Below, one piece after another: positions 24,401-35,910 of a stretch of 64,000 bases of DNA. The stretch comes from Ceratopteris richardii. Taxonomy: Eukaryota > Streptophyta > Polypodiopsida > Polypodiales > Pteridaceae. The notes below the pieces were generated by a model that saw nothing but the letters and a program-made list of their open reading frames with translations, did no database searches and was not told where the DNA came from. A program made the translations under genes and the position numbers. Numbering within the stretch: the stretch's first letter is position 1; each line of letters begins with the position of its first letter. Location: NCBI GenBank assembly GCA_020310875.1, contig CM035413.1:188297355-188361354 (forward strand), read 5' to 3'.

Positions 24401-25402
24401 TCCGGTCAGCCTTTATGGCAACACTACTTCCCTCTTCAACCTGTTGTGCCTCTGGAACCCTTTCAGAAATGGGGATTGGATTTCATAGGACCAATCACCC
24501 CTCCGACAACCATTACCAATAACAGATATATTCTGACATGCACAGATTACGCTACCCGATGGGCCGAGCCATGGGCTCTGCGATCCGCTACAGCGGCTGC
24601 GATTGTTAAATGATTAATGAAGGATATCTTTCTGCGTTACGGGTTACCCTTGGAGATCATAACTGACCAAGGTACACACTTTGCCAATACCTTGATGCAA
24701 GTCCTTACGAAAACATTCCAGATTGTGCACAAATTCACTTCTCCTTATTACCCACGAGCAAATGGACTTGCTGAGAGTACCAACAAATCTCTCTTAAACA
24801 TCTTGAAGAAACTGGTGTTAGATTGCCTAGAGAGATGGGAACAATTTCTACCTGTTGTACTATGGGCTTATCGTACCACATACAAAGTAGTGACCGGAAC
24901 AACTCCTTTTAAGTTGGCATATGGATTGGAAGCCATTGCTCTCATGGAACTGGTGGTTCCCAGTCTGTGTGTGGCCCTTGAACAGAAGCTATTATTGGAA
25001 GAATCTTTTCCCTTTTGATTGGAGTCTTTACGGTCCTTGGATGAACAACGTCTGGAGAGTTTTCTGGTGTTGCAGGAAGTGCAGCTAAGACAAGCCAAAA
25101 CCCACGATCGTTTCCTTGAAACCCCTATGCTTATGGTAAACCAATTGGTCCTCTTCTATAATGCTAAGTCTAATAGATCTGCAAGAAAATTTAAGCTACG
25201 TTGGTTCGGTCCTTACCGTATTGCTGAACAAGTGGGACCTGCAACTTTTCGGTTGGCAACCTTAACCAGTGTCCTTCTTCCAAAAGCGATTAATGGCTCC
25301 AAGCTCCGGCCCTATCACCCTTCATTACCAACTCATGAGGTGTCTTCGGTATTTTTACTCTTTTTAGCTTGTCACTTTTTTGGCTTTCCGTGTTTCGGTT
25401 GA
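21407..25402 (+). pseudogene. Gypsy-B pol (protease, RT, RNase H, integrase)
   Basis: One frame runs the whole length without an indel. Domains in order: aspartic protease (VLIDGGSGVNIAT, about 21915), RT (VPKKNKQLRICVDYRKLN about 22850; catalytic YLDD about 23180), RNase H (VFVDASDSAIG about 23620), the integrase HHCC finger (ending QQCDEC about 24395), and an integrase core (GLDFIGPI about 24475; ITDQGTHF about 24660; NGLAES about 24760). No chromodomain follows. Stops at about 22074, 22158, 23749, 23882, 24396, 24612 and 25017 are all explained by single C-to-T or G-to-A changes. Confidence 0.92.
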
Positions 25403-25539
25403 CCAACTGACCGTAATCCTTCATTTTTCTTATCTAACCATGATTAATAGCTGCCTCTGTGTTGCTGCATCTGTTAATACATGCATGTCGCCATTATATC
25501 GGTATATTTCCAATACTGCGTTATGATTAGGGTTCTTGC

Positions 25540-25556
25540 TGCCTACTTCTTTGCAG
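25540..25556 (+). promoter_or_regulatory. Candidate 3' splice site upstream of Gypsy-B ORF3
   Basis: CTACTTCTTTGCAG ends at 25556, preceded by TCTAACC and ATGATTAG branch-like motifs. It lies about 107 bp before the ORF3 start codon in the gap between pol and ORF3. Function is inferred from consensus and from the same arrangement in Gypsy-C. Confidence 0.5.
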
Positions 25557-25662
25557 TGTTTCTACTTAAGCTTGTTCCTTTCGCTGTTAGTCGCTATTGT
25601 GTTTTTTTTGTGTGTTTGCGACCCGTGTGTGCTCTGTGTTTGCGTTTATCTCTGCGTGCGCC

Positions 25663-28382
25663 ATGGAAGCTCTTGCTAACATAGTAACCTTCCGTGCCGG
25701 TCTCACTCCGGATGTGAGTGAGTACTTGCGTGCTCGGGGATTGTTGGCCTTCGCTGAATTGCCTTGGCATTCATTGGAGTGTCACCCCTTCCATGCGCAG
25801 ATCATTTCTGCCATGCCTGCTACAGAGCAGTGTTGGCCATTAACATGTGTAAACCCCCGTGTCGTAGTTACCCTAACCACGGTTGCTGAGGGATTCCGTC
25901 TCCCTTAGGAAGGGTTGGTTGATGGCCCCCTCCTTCCAATCGCAACCATGAAGGAATTGTTTCCTCGGCACTCATCTAATGAGTTTGCCATTCTTTGCCG
26001 ACCCGAACTAGAGCGTACCGCTCTGCAATTTCTTATAGCCACGTTAAACTTGCAAAAACACACGTATGGCATCTCCAGACCTTTTTACTCGATGATTGAT
26101 ATTGCCTCACGAGAGGGTGTTAATTTCACTTCCTTTTTCTTCCGGTGCATTCACCGTGAATGCTTAACCGTTACTAAACAAATCATCAAGAACGATATGC
26201 CTCGTACCCGTCTGCCCCACCTGCTCACCCGTCTCCTTTCGATGATACAAGCCGTGCAACCGCCTCTAGTGAATACCATGCTGCTACATGAAGAATCCAC
26301 CCAGATGATTGACGACGATGATGATGAAGAACTGCTTCATTTCTTCCAACGAAAACGCCATCGCATTAGCCCATCGCAAAGTCAGGTGCAGGGTTCCACT
26401 GCAGTACAAGATGTTGAAGTATTCCATGACACCGTGTTGACGTTGTAGCATCACAACTCATGCTTGTCAATCGAGGAAGCATCTCATGAGACCCAAATGT
26501 TTGCGTAGAAGCACTCAGCAGACGTAATGGTGCTTCGTCAACATACGATTAACAAAATTAACAAGAAGACATGACATAAGCATCGTTAATGATGCACATA
26601 ATCGTAATCACAAGCATAATCGCGATGTAATCGCACATCAACATGTCACAAGCGTTAGACAAGAAGAGAACAAGTACGCATGCACATTATGACGACAAGA
26701 GAGCAAGAGTCTCACTACAAACTACCATTATCTCATTACTTCTAGAAAAGCCCTCCCCAAAGAAGAGGTGGAGACCTCTTTATATACAAAATGGCAAAAA
26801 AGCATGCTATGTGGGATTTCTAAACTGAAAGGAGAATGAATTCCACTTATTCTCTAGTGTGGCACTCACACACACCTATACAAGAGTGCTTTATTAACTG
26901 AATGAAAGGTAGAAAAAGGTACAAATGATGATGACAATAGAGTGGATCCAAGAAATATATGTTGTATCTTCAACACACTGCCACCTCCTTACAGGTAGAG
27001 TCCATCCCGTCTTCTCCTCTCAAGCAGTCGGATACAGATGTTATCATGGAAGATGTAGCTGCAGCCTCACAGTGGGAAGAATCTCCTCAATCGGATGTTG
27101 AGGTTATGAAGGAGACAGTGGCAGATACCACTGTTCTGGACTGCCAACCTCCTTCTTCACCAACCTCCATTGTCCAAGCAGATGCAGTCAATTAGACCTG
27201 TGTTGCAGAAGTAGTTACCGAAGTTGCAATGAAGACCCCTCAACAACCTGAGACCATAATCGTTTTAGTTCCGATTGCCCTTATCCCCCTTCCTCCTCCA
27301 ACTACCATTCTCGATACTACTGTTGTTCTTCCCGTTGCGCCTTCAATTGATATTCATGAGGCATCAACCCATCTCCTCTCCTCTCCCGACTACTCTCCAC
27401 CCTCCTCACCTCATCTGCTCTCTGCCTCATCATCACAGCCTCCTCCTTCTCTTCCCCCCCAGCAGTAATGTTCACGGAATTGGCATCCATGGGCCAACTT
27501 CTCATCCAATTCTCCCAGCAATTGCCCCTCCAGATGAAGCTGGCAACTCAGACCATTCAATAGGAGTTGCAGACCAAGGTTGACCTGCTCGAAGCAGATA
27601 TTTCCCCGCTCTAGGAAGAAGCACTTGCGGTTGAAACCGAGAATCATGCCTTGCAAACTCAGCTCCAGCAACTCCAAGAACAGTTAGTAGAAACAGATAA
27701 TATTCTTGCTCAACGAGACACCGCACTTGTTGGATTGAAGGAAAAGAACGTTCTCCTTGCTGCTCGCAATGAGGAAATTTCACAATTAGAACAACTGGTA
27801 TGTGATAAAGAAGATGCCCGAGTTGCGCAAGGAAATCTACTGCAGGAGACACGCGCAGATCTTGCTGTGGTAGAGCAGAAAGGACAGGAAATGGCAGATC
27901 TTGCCATGCAAACCACTATAGAATTAAAGAAGGTGTCCATAGATCTTTTCCAAAAAAGCCGTGACTTGGAAGCGGAGACTGGCTGGACTATTCAGTTACA
28001 TAAAGAGCTGGAAGCTATTAAAAAAGAGTGAGATGCTTATTACAAAACTATTCAGTTTCAAGCTTAGGAGCTAGAAAGATGAGAAAAGCAATTGGGCGTT
28101 CAAGCAGACAGGCTCTCGAGAATTGATGCAGAGATAGCTGAAATGAAGCTGAGAAGAGATGTTGCCATCACCAATGATTTCTACCTTCAAGAATCATTTT
28201 TGCAGATGCAGACAAATTTATTAATGAGTCAAGTTGTTGCTGCCAGTTCTGTTAGAACTGATGCACAACTTATCAAGCCTGCCATTTTGAAAGATATGTT
28301 AGATTCCTTAAAGCAGAAGATTACCCGAACTTTTAAATTAGCTAGAACTCTGTATATTCAGGGCATCATTGATGAGCCCTAA
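25663..28382 (+). pseudogene. Gypsy-B third ORF (plant-transposon-like head, Pro-rich middle, coiled coil)
   Basis: The chosen start is ATG 25663 in a strong context (gccATGG); an upstream in-frame ATG at 25597 would add a Cys/Phe-rich leader. The head (to about 26240) has the spacing of the putative plant transposon protein domain linked to Athila-type elements, with VVVTLTTVAEGFRLP. Then come an acidic run (DDDDDEE, about 26310), a Pro/Ser-rich stretch (27240-27470) and a heptad-rich coiled coil (27650-28030, continuing to 28382). Breaks: stops near 25906, 27196, 27560, 27613, 28029, 28065 and 28080, a frameshift in a C run near 27460, and a roughly 0.5-kb foreign-looking insert. Product unknown. 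Confidence 0.7.
26449..26985. other. Unexplained 0.54-kb segment inside Gypsy-B ORF3
   Basis: The segment has many stops in all frames, an early TAG, a TATATA-like motif (ctctttatatacaaaatgg, about 26777) and short T/A-rich ends (TGTAGCATC... and ...CTTCAACACA). ORF3-like coding in the same frame resumes right after it. It could be a solo LTR or a small non-autonomous insertion. I could not find a convincing target-site duplication. Confidence 0.4.
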
Positions 28383-28425
28383 CTGTAATTTCCATTTTTG
28401 GGTTCGAGTCCACCGTGCGTGCCAG

Positions 28426-28926
28426 TGTAAGCCGCCGGAAAGGAACTCATATTTCTTGTAAAATATATCCTGAAAAGTTGCACGCATGATGAAAAGGTGT
28501 AGCACAATGTTGTATCCTTTGATAAGATTAATGAAAGAGTCGCGTAAGGCAGAAGGTAGACCCGCCGGACTATTTGTCTGGGCGAGGAGCCGAAAGCGAG
28601 CGCTGTTGCAGAACTTTGTGTAACTGAGTCTATTTCGTTGATTAAGTTTAATCACTAAGTGGAGTTAATTGAAGTGTTAAGTAATTTGATTAATGCCCTA
28701 CATGAAAAAGTTATACAGTAAACTTTCTGACATGGAAGTGCGTTAACGACGTATTCTGAGTAGTATTGGAAGATAATATGTTAGCGCTCAGTTCAGTGAA
28801 GTCATACAATCTTAATATGTAGTTTGGGAAAATATAAATAGGGCCTCTGTTTACAGACCCCTGACCATCCCAAGAACCCAGTCGTGAATTAAACCTTAAA
28901 CTATAAAAAGGTTTTAACATTTAACA
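28426..28926 (+). repeat. Gypsy-B 3' LTR
   Basis: Same length as the 5' LTR (501 bp) with about 37 mismatches. The TATAAATA box is kept at about 28833. No clear polypurine tract is visible just upstream. Confidence 0.95.
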
Positions 28927-29056
28927 GAGGTAAATCCATCAACCCCTCACACGGTCTACTTGTCAATTGGAAATAAACAGATTGCCAAAATCGACTTATA
29001 GCATAAAAGAATTGGACACATAAACTTACAAAGGATGAAGGACATGCAAAGGAAGG
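28927..29056 (+). pseudogene. Copia-IV segment between Gypsy-B and Gypsy-C (preintegrase)
   Basis: Resumes the Copia-IV frame after Gypsy-B and includes HKRIGHINLQRMKDMQR, the preintegrase motif shared with Copia-V at about 48850. TAG replaces the tryptophan before HKRIGH. It ends at the GAAGG target site used by Gypsy-C. Confidence 0.9.
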
Positions 29057-29771
29057 TGTTGGCAGTAGTCTTGGTACACCAGGACTTACAAGACGTGAAA
29101 GTCAAAGAAGGGAGTCAGAGCGAAGGGACAGCACAAGCAAACAGGGCAGTCAAAGAAGATCTGGCAAGTAGGCCAATATTTTTTCAAGACACTAATGCAG
29201 ATCAAAGAGATGGACATGCAGGGAGGAAGAGCAAGTAGGGAGCTCGAAGATATGTATGGCAGATCACTAGAAGAAACCCCTACAACAACAGTGATTTTTA
29301 TCACTAACAATCATTGTAAATATCATTTCACATTTTTGTAGCTCCATTTTGTGCAAGCCAAGGAGTCCTTGAGCTTGAGGAGCCTTAGAAGTAGTTGCGT
29401 ACCAATTTTTGTATTTTTTAGATCTCGTTTGAGCCCCCAAATAAGCCCTGGAACCTAATTTTTAACTAGGCCGGACACTAGGTCTGGACAGGGCCAAAGC
29501 TAGTCAAAAACTATAAAAGGAGCTAGAGAGCTCATTTTTGAGGTTAGATTGTAATTGAAACAAACTTGTAAGAGCTTTTGAAAGTAATCTAAAGAACTCC
29601 ATTGATTCTCTCTCTTCGTCTTGCCGTGTGTGCGCGTGTGTGTGTATGTGTGTGCATGCTTGTGTGCTTCTCACTCACGCACTTGTGCCGCCACTTGCTC
29701 GAGGTCTTCATACCATCCTCACGTCTTCCCGGATTGACATTAAAGGAGGTGCTACTCATCACTGAGCTACA
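29057..29771 (+). repeat. Gypsy-C 5' LTR
   Basis: Starts TGTTGGCAG and ends GAGCTACA. It has a CTATAAAAGG core promoter at 29511-29520 and a GT-rich stretch near 29630-29660. Confidence 0.97.
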
Positions 29772-29779
29772 CCAAATTT

Positions 29780-29797
29780 TGGCGCCGTTGCCGGGGA
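29780..29797 (+). other. Gypsy-C primer binding site (tRNA-Asp)
   Basis: TGGCGCCGTTGCCGGGGA is complementary over 18 nt to the 3' end (including CCA) of plant tRNA-Asp(GUC), the primer used by Athila-type elements. Confidence 0.95.
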
Positions 29798-29824
29798 TCG
29801 AGCTTTGAGGACGAGCGTGTGATG

Positions 29825-30051
29825 GTAAGACGTAGAGTTGACGCGTTGGAATTGTAGGTATTTTCTTCACTCTCATCGATTTTCTTTTACTTTCTTTACC
29901 ATCTCCCACCTCCATCTCCATCATCGCGAAAATTTCAGTTTTTTGACTATATCCCCATCTCCACCTCATTTCCCCCATTTCACTTGTGAGAGAGAGCGAG
30001 AGAGCGAATTTGCATGTGCTGTTTTTGCATGTTTTCTGAGCTGTCTTGCAG
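29825..30051 (+). promoter_or_regulatory. Candidate leader intron in Gypsy-C
   Basis: A GATG/GTAAGACG donor at 29825 and a pyrimidine-rich acceptor (CTGTCTTGCAG) at 30051 bracket a T/C-rich stretch. Gypsy-D keeps GATG/GTAAGACG at about 53106-53114 and a TTTCTTGTAG acceptor at about 53320. A further CAG/GTACG donor-like site lies at 30089 here and at 53355 in Gypsy-D. Use is inferred from consensus and conservation only. Confidence 0.4.
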
Positions 30052-30242
30052 GTACAGGCTGCATCATCATCCCCAGCACTCCGCGCAGGTACGAAAATCT
30101 GAGTAATTGTCTGTGTGTCGCCGAGCTCTGTCAATCGCGACCGACAGAAAAATTGCTCTAATTGCTAAACAAAGTGCATATCCATGACCTACAGGCCTAG
30201 AGCTTCCCAAAAATGTGTTTAGTTTTTTGAAATTCCACAGAT

Positions 30243-30755
30243 TTCTGTCAATCGCGATCGCTCTGTCAATCGCGATCGACAAACCACGACGGACAGACCT
30301 GTCAATCGCGATCGACACGTCAATCGCGACCGACAGCCCACGACGGCTCTGTCAATCGCGACCGACAGAGTCAACGACCGATTGACCACGACTGACGGAT
30401 CATACGCGCGACACGTGTCAATCGCGATCGAGTCATCAATCGCGACCGACGCAGTCAACGACTGTTTGACCACGACGGACAGACCACGACGGCTCTGTCA
30501 ATCGCGATCGACACAGTCAACGACTGATTGACCGCGATCGACAGACCCTTGCGACCGACCTGTCAATCGCGATCGACTCATCAATCGCGACCGACAGAGT
30601 CAACGACCCTTTGACCACGACTGATTGACTTTTCGTAACCCCTATCAATCGCGACTGACCAGTCAATCGCGACTGACAGCCACGACGGACCTGTCAATCG
30701 CGATCGACACGTCGATCGCGACTGACCTGTCAATCGCGACCGACAGACTTTGCGA
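30243..30755. repeat. Gypsy-C leader minisatellite, TCGCGA core
   Basis: About 25 degenerate units of 17-20 bp, typified by TGTCAATCGCGATCGACAG, are interspersed with CACGACGGACAGAC variants. The tract is very CpG-dense, with nested palindromes such as TCGATCGCGATTGA-like cores. It is non-coding and sits in the transcribed leader. Confidence 0.9.
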
Positions 30756-31657
30756 ACACGTTAGAAGGGCAATTTAGGTCAAATTTTCAAGGCAAAAGTA
30801 GTGGTTTAAATTTTGGCCAAGCGTGGGACAAACACAAGGGTGTAGCATTGCATTACGAGGACACGACCCAAGTAACTTTAGAATTCCTGTTTGCCTGATA
30901 ACCGAGCGCAATCCTGTTTTAGCCCCAAAACCCTGAACCGGCATAACTTCCTCATACGAAATCCGTTTGCCGTGATTTTTGTTTTGTTGGAAAGCTCACA
31001 GGGAGTACAACAAAAACATCGACTGGTTATAGTTAAATTAAGATCAGGAATATTTGCTAGGGAATTTTGAAGTTGACCATACCCAGGGGGATCAAAGTCA
31101 GGGGTCCTTAGGATTGTTTTCTTGAAAATCACTATGCAAGTTTGTGTTTGTGCTACATGAATGAAAATAATTGGTTCTGTCTTTGGAATGTAAATTTCAA
31201 AGCTAACTTTGAAACTCTTACAGAGCATCGAGAGGCGTTCTAAGCAAGTGTAAGTGCGAGCTTGGGAACACATTTCCTGGGCACTCAAGGGCGACCGAGC
31301 AGGAAACAAAAGGTTGGACACTTTTAACCCCCTCTGTCAATTCATAGCTTAGGCTAAGAACGACGAGAGGTAGGAGTAAGTTAGAGCGACGATAGGCAGT
31401 TATCAAGTTGAAGACTACCTAAAAACTCAAGTTCAAGCTAAAAACTTAATCTCTGTACTGTCGATAACATAAAGGAAAAGAATCTAACGTGGAACGGTCA
31501 ACCTGAAAGCACGAAGAACATTCAAGTATTCCGACGACGTAACATCAGACAAGACCTTAAACACGATAAATAACTAAAAAGAATCAAGTGACTGATACCA
31601 ATTGATCGGCAACGAGGTTGTACTCTGGGCCAAGAGTTGGGCTCCTTAGTTAGGCAT
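30756..31657 (+). other. Gypsy-C leader, second part
   Basis: There is no gene here. It contains CATAACTTCCTCATACGAA and neighbouring sequence with a recognisable counterpart in the inverted leader of Gypsy-D near 63330-63350, so this part is a conserved family leader. Confidence 0.7.
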
Positions 31658-34600
31658 ATGAACCTTAGATCAGGACGACATTTAGCAAGGGAGAGACAAA
31701 GCCTTAGATCTTCAGAGGCTAGTGTCAACCACACTGCTAGGTCCTGGGCCCAGCAGTTGAGCCACCACTCGAACTACCCTAGCTCTGAGACAAGTGAGTC
31801 AGAGACGTCTCAAGGCATGGACAGACCTACGGGAAGTTCAGGTGTGCCTTACTTGTACAGGGTAGAAGGCCCTTACAAAACACAGTTGGAATACCTTAGG
31901 ACCAACCGATTAGGTGCTAGCATCTATGAGGATGGCCTAGGAAGATCCGTGGTCCAGATTAAAAATCCTGATCAATCCATTGGACTAGAGCACCCAGCTG
32001 TCAAATTTGAAAACGGTGCATACCTGGATAAAGAAGGAACCATATACGTAGTCACCAGTCCCCAGATAGGACGGATGAATTTGGGAATGTAAACTCAGAA
32101 GCGGACTTAGGTGACTTGGAACAAGGGAACATGGGTGCGGAACCTAGAACCCCTCGAGGTAAATCAGTTCTCACTAGGATTATCACACCTGAGTGGGTAC
32201 CCCAGGACAACAAGAGCATAGAGTTGCTCCTCAATCGAGAAACTGATGAAGCCTTTTGGAGGTATAAATCCAATCAGCCAACTGATATAGGAACAATCAT
32301 GATCTATGAGTTTAAGGATCCTGATAGCCCAGGCAGAGTGACCTACTTAGATCACACTTCTGAGAGGATCTTTGTGGTGACAGAAAATGATAGGCATGCT
32401 TACACTTGGAAGGGTGAATTCATTTTCCCCCAACCAAGATCGAACATATCCTATGGTCACCCTGGAGCTGGAACATCCCAAGCTCATGGTACGCAAAGAG
32501 ACAGAAGCAGAGATAGACCAGAAGTAAGTTTTGCCAACCCAGTAGGCAGAGAAAGAACGAGGATGGAGACGAATAGGGTAGAACCTGAGATGCTTAGAGC
32601 CCACAGGAACCAAAGAAATATAGATGGATTCCCTCTGCCGAGGCCTAGAGAGCACACAAGAACTTTGAGACCCACCCAGCTAGTTAAGTCCATGAAGAAT
32701 TACTTTGACTGCACAAGAGATCCCTATGATCATGTGGCGGAGTTCAAGCAAGTCTTGAGAGCTGAACAAGTGGAGGATCTGTTCACACAGTACAATGCCT
32801 TCGGTCTAACCCTTAGGAATACGGCACTTACATGGTTTCAGCCATTGGATGAGCGGCAGTTCAGGAGCATAGACCAACTCCTAGAGGCATTCATTGTAGA
32901 GTTCTCTAAGAGCGGCATAAGACACAACACCTCCTCATTGATTCACAGCTTCAAACAGACCCCCCAAGAGACTGTCAGGTTGGCCGGAAGAAGATTTAGA
33001 CAATATCTTGAAAGGTGCCCTATTTCGGAGCTACCCACATCTGCCAAACAAGTAGCCTTATTCCTCGACGGATTGCTGAGTACGAAATTGAGATCCTATG
33101 TGTATCTGAAAGACCCTAGGACTATAGAAGAGTGTGTACGTATGTGCATTGACATTGAAGATAACCTAGGAGAAGAACTAGAGCTTTCCAAAATCTACAA
33201 AGATTCAGATAGTGCATCTAGTCACTCTTCCACGCAGTCCACATCAATTGAGGAACTTGCTGAAAAAGTAGCTCAGAAATTAGGTGTAACTAGCAAACAA
33301 ATCCCAAGGTTTGCCCCAGCGAAGAGGTGCTATACATGCGGTGGCGACCACATGGCAAACGTGTGTCCCATTATGGCTCAACCCCAGGTCAATCCAAATA
33401 GCCAATATTGCACCATAGAACGAAGATACACCAATCACACCGCACAAGATTGCCCATACAACAAGCAGGCAGTTAGGCAACCCTACCCTCAGCCATACCC
33501 GCAGCAAGGAAGATACCAGAACCCGTACCCTCCACAACCATATGGCAGGCCACAACAAAATTACCAACCACGATACCAAAACCAACAAAGGCCTGAACCT
33601 GTGCTAGCACAACAACCCCCAGCCCCAGCTAATGTGATTCCGGTAAAGTATACTGTTGCAGAAGAGAACCTGAATAGAGCTATAGTACCAGTAACCCCAT
33701 TGATCTCAGAAAGTGACCCGAGTGACCATAGCTTTGATTCTACACATGTTGATAGCCCCCAGGCCTACTACATGCAGTCTCCTGAGCATGGTGAGTCCTA
33801 TTATAGCGAAGAGACAAACGAACCTAGTTGGGAGTCAGATTACACGAACGTCATGTATGCAAACCCCAATCCTAGGCCTCAATCTAGGCAAATAAGACCT
33901 CCATTCCCAAGAGGACCGTGCTACAGATGCCAAGGAGATCACCTCATTCCTGATTGTCCCTTGCCACCACCTACACAACCCCAGTCAGTAACGATCCAAG
34001 GTTTTTGCCAAGATTGTGGAAAAGAACATCTCTTACGAGATTGCCCTAAGAATCCTAATAATATGCCAAAAATCACTCCAATCAACGTTATTGGGTTAGT
34101 GGTAGATTCCACAGGAAGTGTCACCTCCACTGCTCCCGTACAGGTAGTCACTCGCGCTCAAGCCTTGCAGCAGAATCAAGGGGTAAACCAGGATAAGAAT
34201 TCAGAGGTTAGTGAAACCGAGAGCGTAACAAAGAAAAGGACTAGAGCATGGAAAGATAGTCGGGAAAGAATGAAAAGACAATGGGCTAAAAAGATGAGTG
34301 AACTTGAGGAAAGCATAAGAGAAACCAAAGCTAGGATAACTGAAATCACCTCTCAAACCCCCTCTCACACTATCCCATCACCACCACTCCCATCCCCCTC
34401 CGACCCGCCACCTTCCAACCCACGTCATACGATTCCACCACCCCCTAGAGTAGGATCAGTATTAGCTGATCCCATTCCGGAAGACATAGACATGATGCTT
34501 AAAGCATATCAGGCCAGAATTCAAGAAGGGCCAAATGTCACAGATCATGACAAGTGTTACCCTAGAGCTGACCTAGAGATAGAAAGAACCAAACTGTGCG

Positions 34601-35910
34601 CGAAAATGGTCGCATTGGCTCAGACTATGTTTGAAGCCAGTCGCCTTTTCAATTACTCGGGCTCAGCCAGGACGCAATTACACTTGGATGGACTTCTAGA
34701 GAAATTAGAGGGAATAATCGCTAGAGCTGCCAAGGAAGAAAAAAATCAAGGAAGGGAGAATGTAAGTAAAATCATGACCCATTCCCCACCGGAAGCTTAT
34801 GTGCCAAATTCCATGGAACCAGACAATTCCCCCTCCCTAGAGCGAATAGAGAGGTTAATGGCACAATCAGAAAAGGAACCTGCCCCTCAAAGAAAGGAAA
34901 GGGCAAGAGAACGGATAAGCAAGCCTCTTCAGGAAGCCCATGTGCCTCCTCAAGAAGCTTATCTTCCCCCCCAACAAGCACAAGAGCCTCTCCAGGAAGC
35001 TTGTGCTCCAGCTATCTATGAGAACGAGGAAAGAGCCAACGATAGAATAAGCCCTCCTTCCCAGGTTGCTTATGTGCCTAATTCTACGGAGCCAGACACA
35101 TCTTCTTCTATGAATCGGTTTGCACCAGACTTCCTACGAGAGATTCAAGAAGACAAATGGGATAACGAAAGCGAGGTCGCCCCTCCTTTTGAACTTGTGG
35201 ACGATGCACACGATCAATTCCCACAAGACATCCCATCTATTTACGGGGAACATGAGAGTGCTCAGTCTCACGAGAGATTGGACTTTGAGTCTAATTCCAT
35301 ACAAGAGCTACCCCACTTCACAGGCCCATGGGAAGCAAAATCCACATGTATGAGAGCTCCCACAATCATGGTAAGGAACGACGACTCAGTCATACCTAGG
35401 AACACAGAGGTAGTGAAGAACACTAACGTGCAGTGTAATCTCAAGTTAGAAGAGCTACTCAAGGTTAGACCTGAATTATGGAAACATGTAGCCAAACAAG
35501 TACCAGAGATAGCAAAACCTCGTTCCCAGGCAGGATCCCATAGGACAGTGCCAGAAATTCCCTTGGATAAGATAGGAGATATGTGTGAAGGTGAAGAAGG
35601 GAACACCTATCTGCCCATCACCTACCAGGAGTACACCACCAAGGCAATTTTGGACTCAGGTGCAGGAGTTGCAATTGCCACCACCTCCTTATGGAAGCGT
35701 TGGGGCAAGCCGGCACTCAGGCCGATGAGAATGAAATTGCAGATGGCCGATGGTCACATAGAGAGACCCCTAGGATTGCTAGAAGGAATAACTCTCACCA
35801 CTTGTGGTGTTGAGTTTGAACATAGTTTTGCTATATGTGACTTCAGCAAAAATCATGCCTATGAGATGATTTTGGGAAGACCATTTATGCGACAGTTGCA
35901 AGTGGTGTAG
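31658..35910 (+). CDS. gag: Gypsy-C gag-protease (one frameshift)
   Basis: Start chosen at the MNLRSGRHL methionine, which Gypsy-D shares. A 1-bp loss in a C run near 32062 shifts the frame; from 32116 the frame is open for 1,264 codons. Residues from 32116: Retrotrans_gag capsid about 185-370 (LRPTQLVKSMKNYF to RMCIDIEDNLG); zinc knuckles about 404, 601 and 631, all CX2CX3HX4C, one residue shorter than usual between Cys and His; a basic and Pro-rich linker about 700-780; a retropepsin about 1160-1264 with LDSGAGVAIA and ILGRPF. A TAG at 35908-35910 separates it from the in-frame downstream coding region. A fourth, degenerate knuckle (near 33410) lacks its second Cys. Confidence 0.9.

Larger units (their letters stand above)
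19091..28926 (+). mobile_element. Gypsy-B: 9.8-kb Ty3/gypsy element with a third ORF
   Basis: Both LTRs are 501 bp (19091-19591 and 28426-28926). GAGG occurs immediately before the left LTR and after the right LTR, giving a 4-bp duplication, or 5 bp (GAGGT) if one T was lost. Inside are a decayed tRNA-Asp-type PBS, gag, protease, RT-RNase H, integrase and a downstream ORF. I count about 37 LTR mismatches, 32 of them transitions, so this is the oldest datable insertion in Copia-IV. Confidence 0.95.

Noticed and set aside
28398-28425. tRNA-like GGTTCGAGTCC before the Gypsy-B 3' LTR
   Set aside because: It resembles a T-loop, but the flanking bases do not pair and no D-arm or anticodon arm precedes it.
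29630-29665. Similarity of the GT-rich part of the Gypsy-C LTR (with GCATGCTTGTGTG) to the CACTA minisatellite
   Set aside because: Short, low-complexity match; common origin cannot be told from chance.
29602-29808. Open frame repeated in both Gypsy-C LTRs and in the Gypsy-D LTR
   Set aside because: It falls in the GT-rich LTR end and is conserved only because the LTR is; there is no recognisable domain or good start context.
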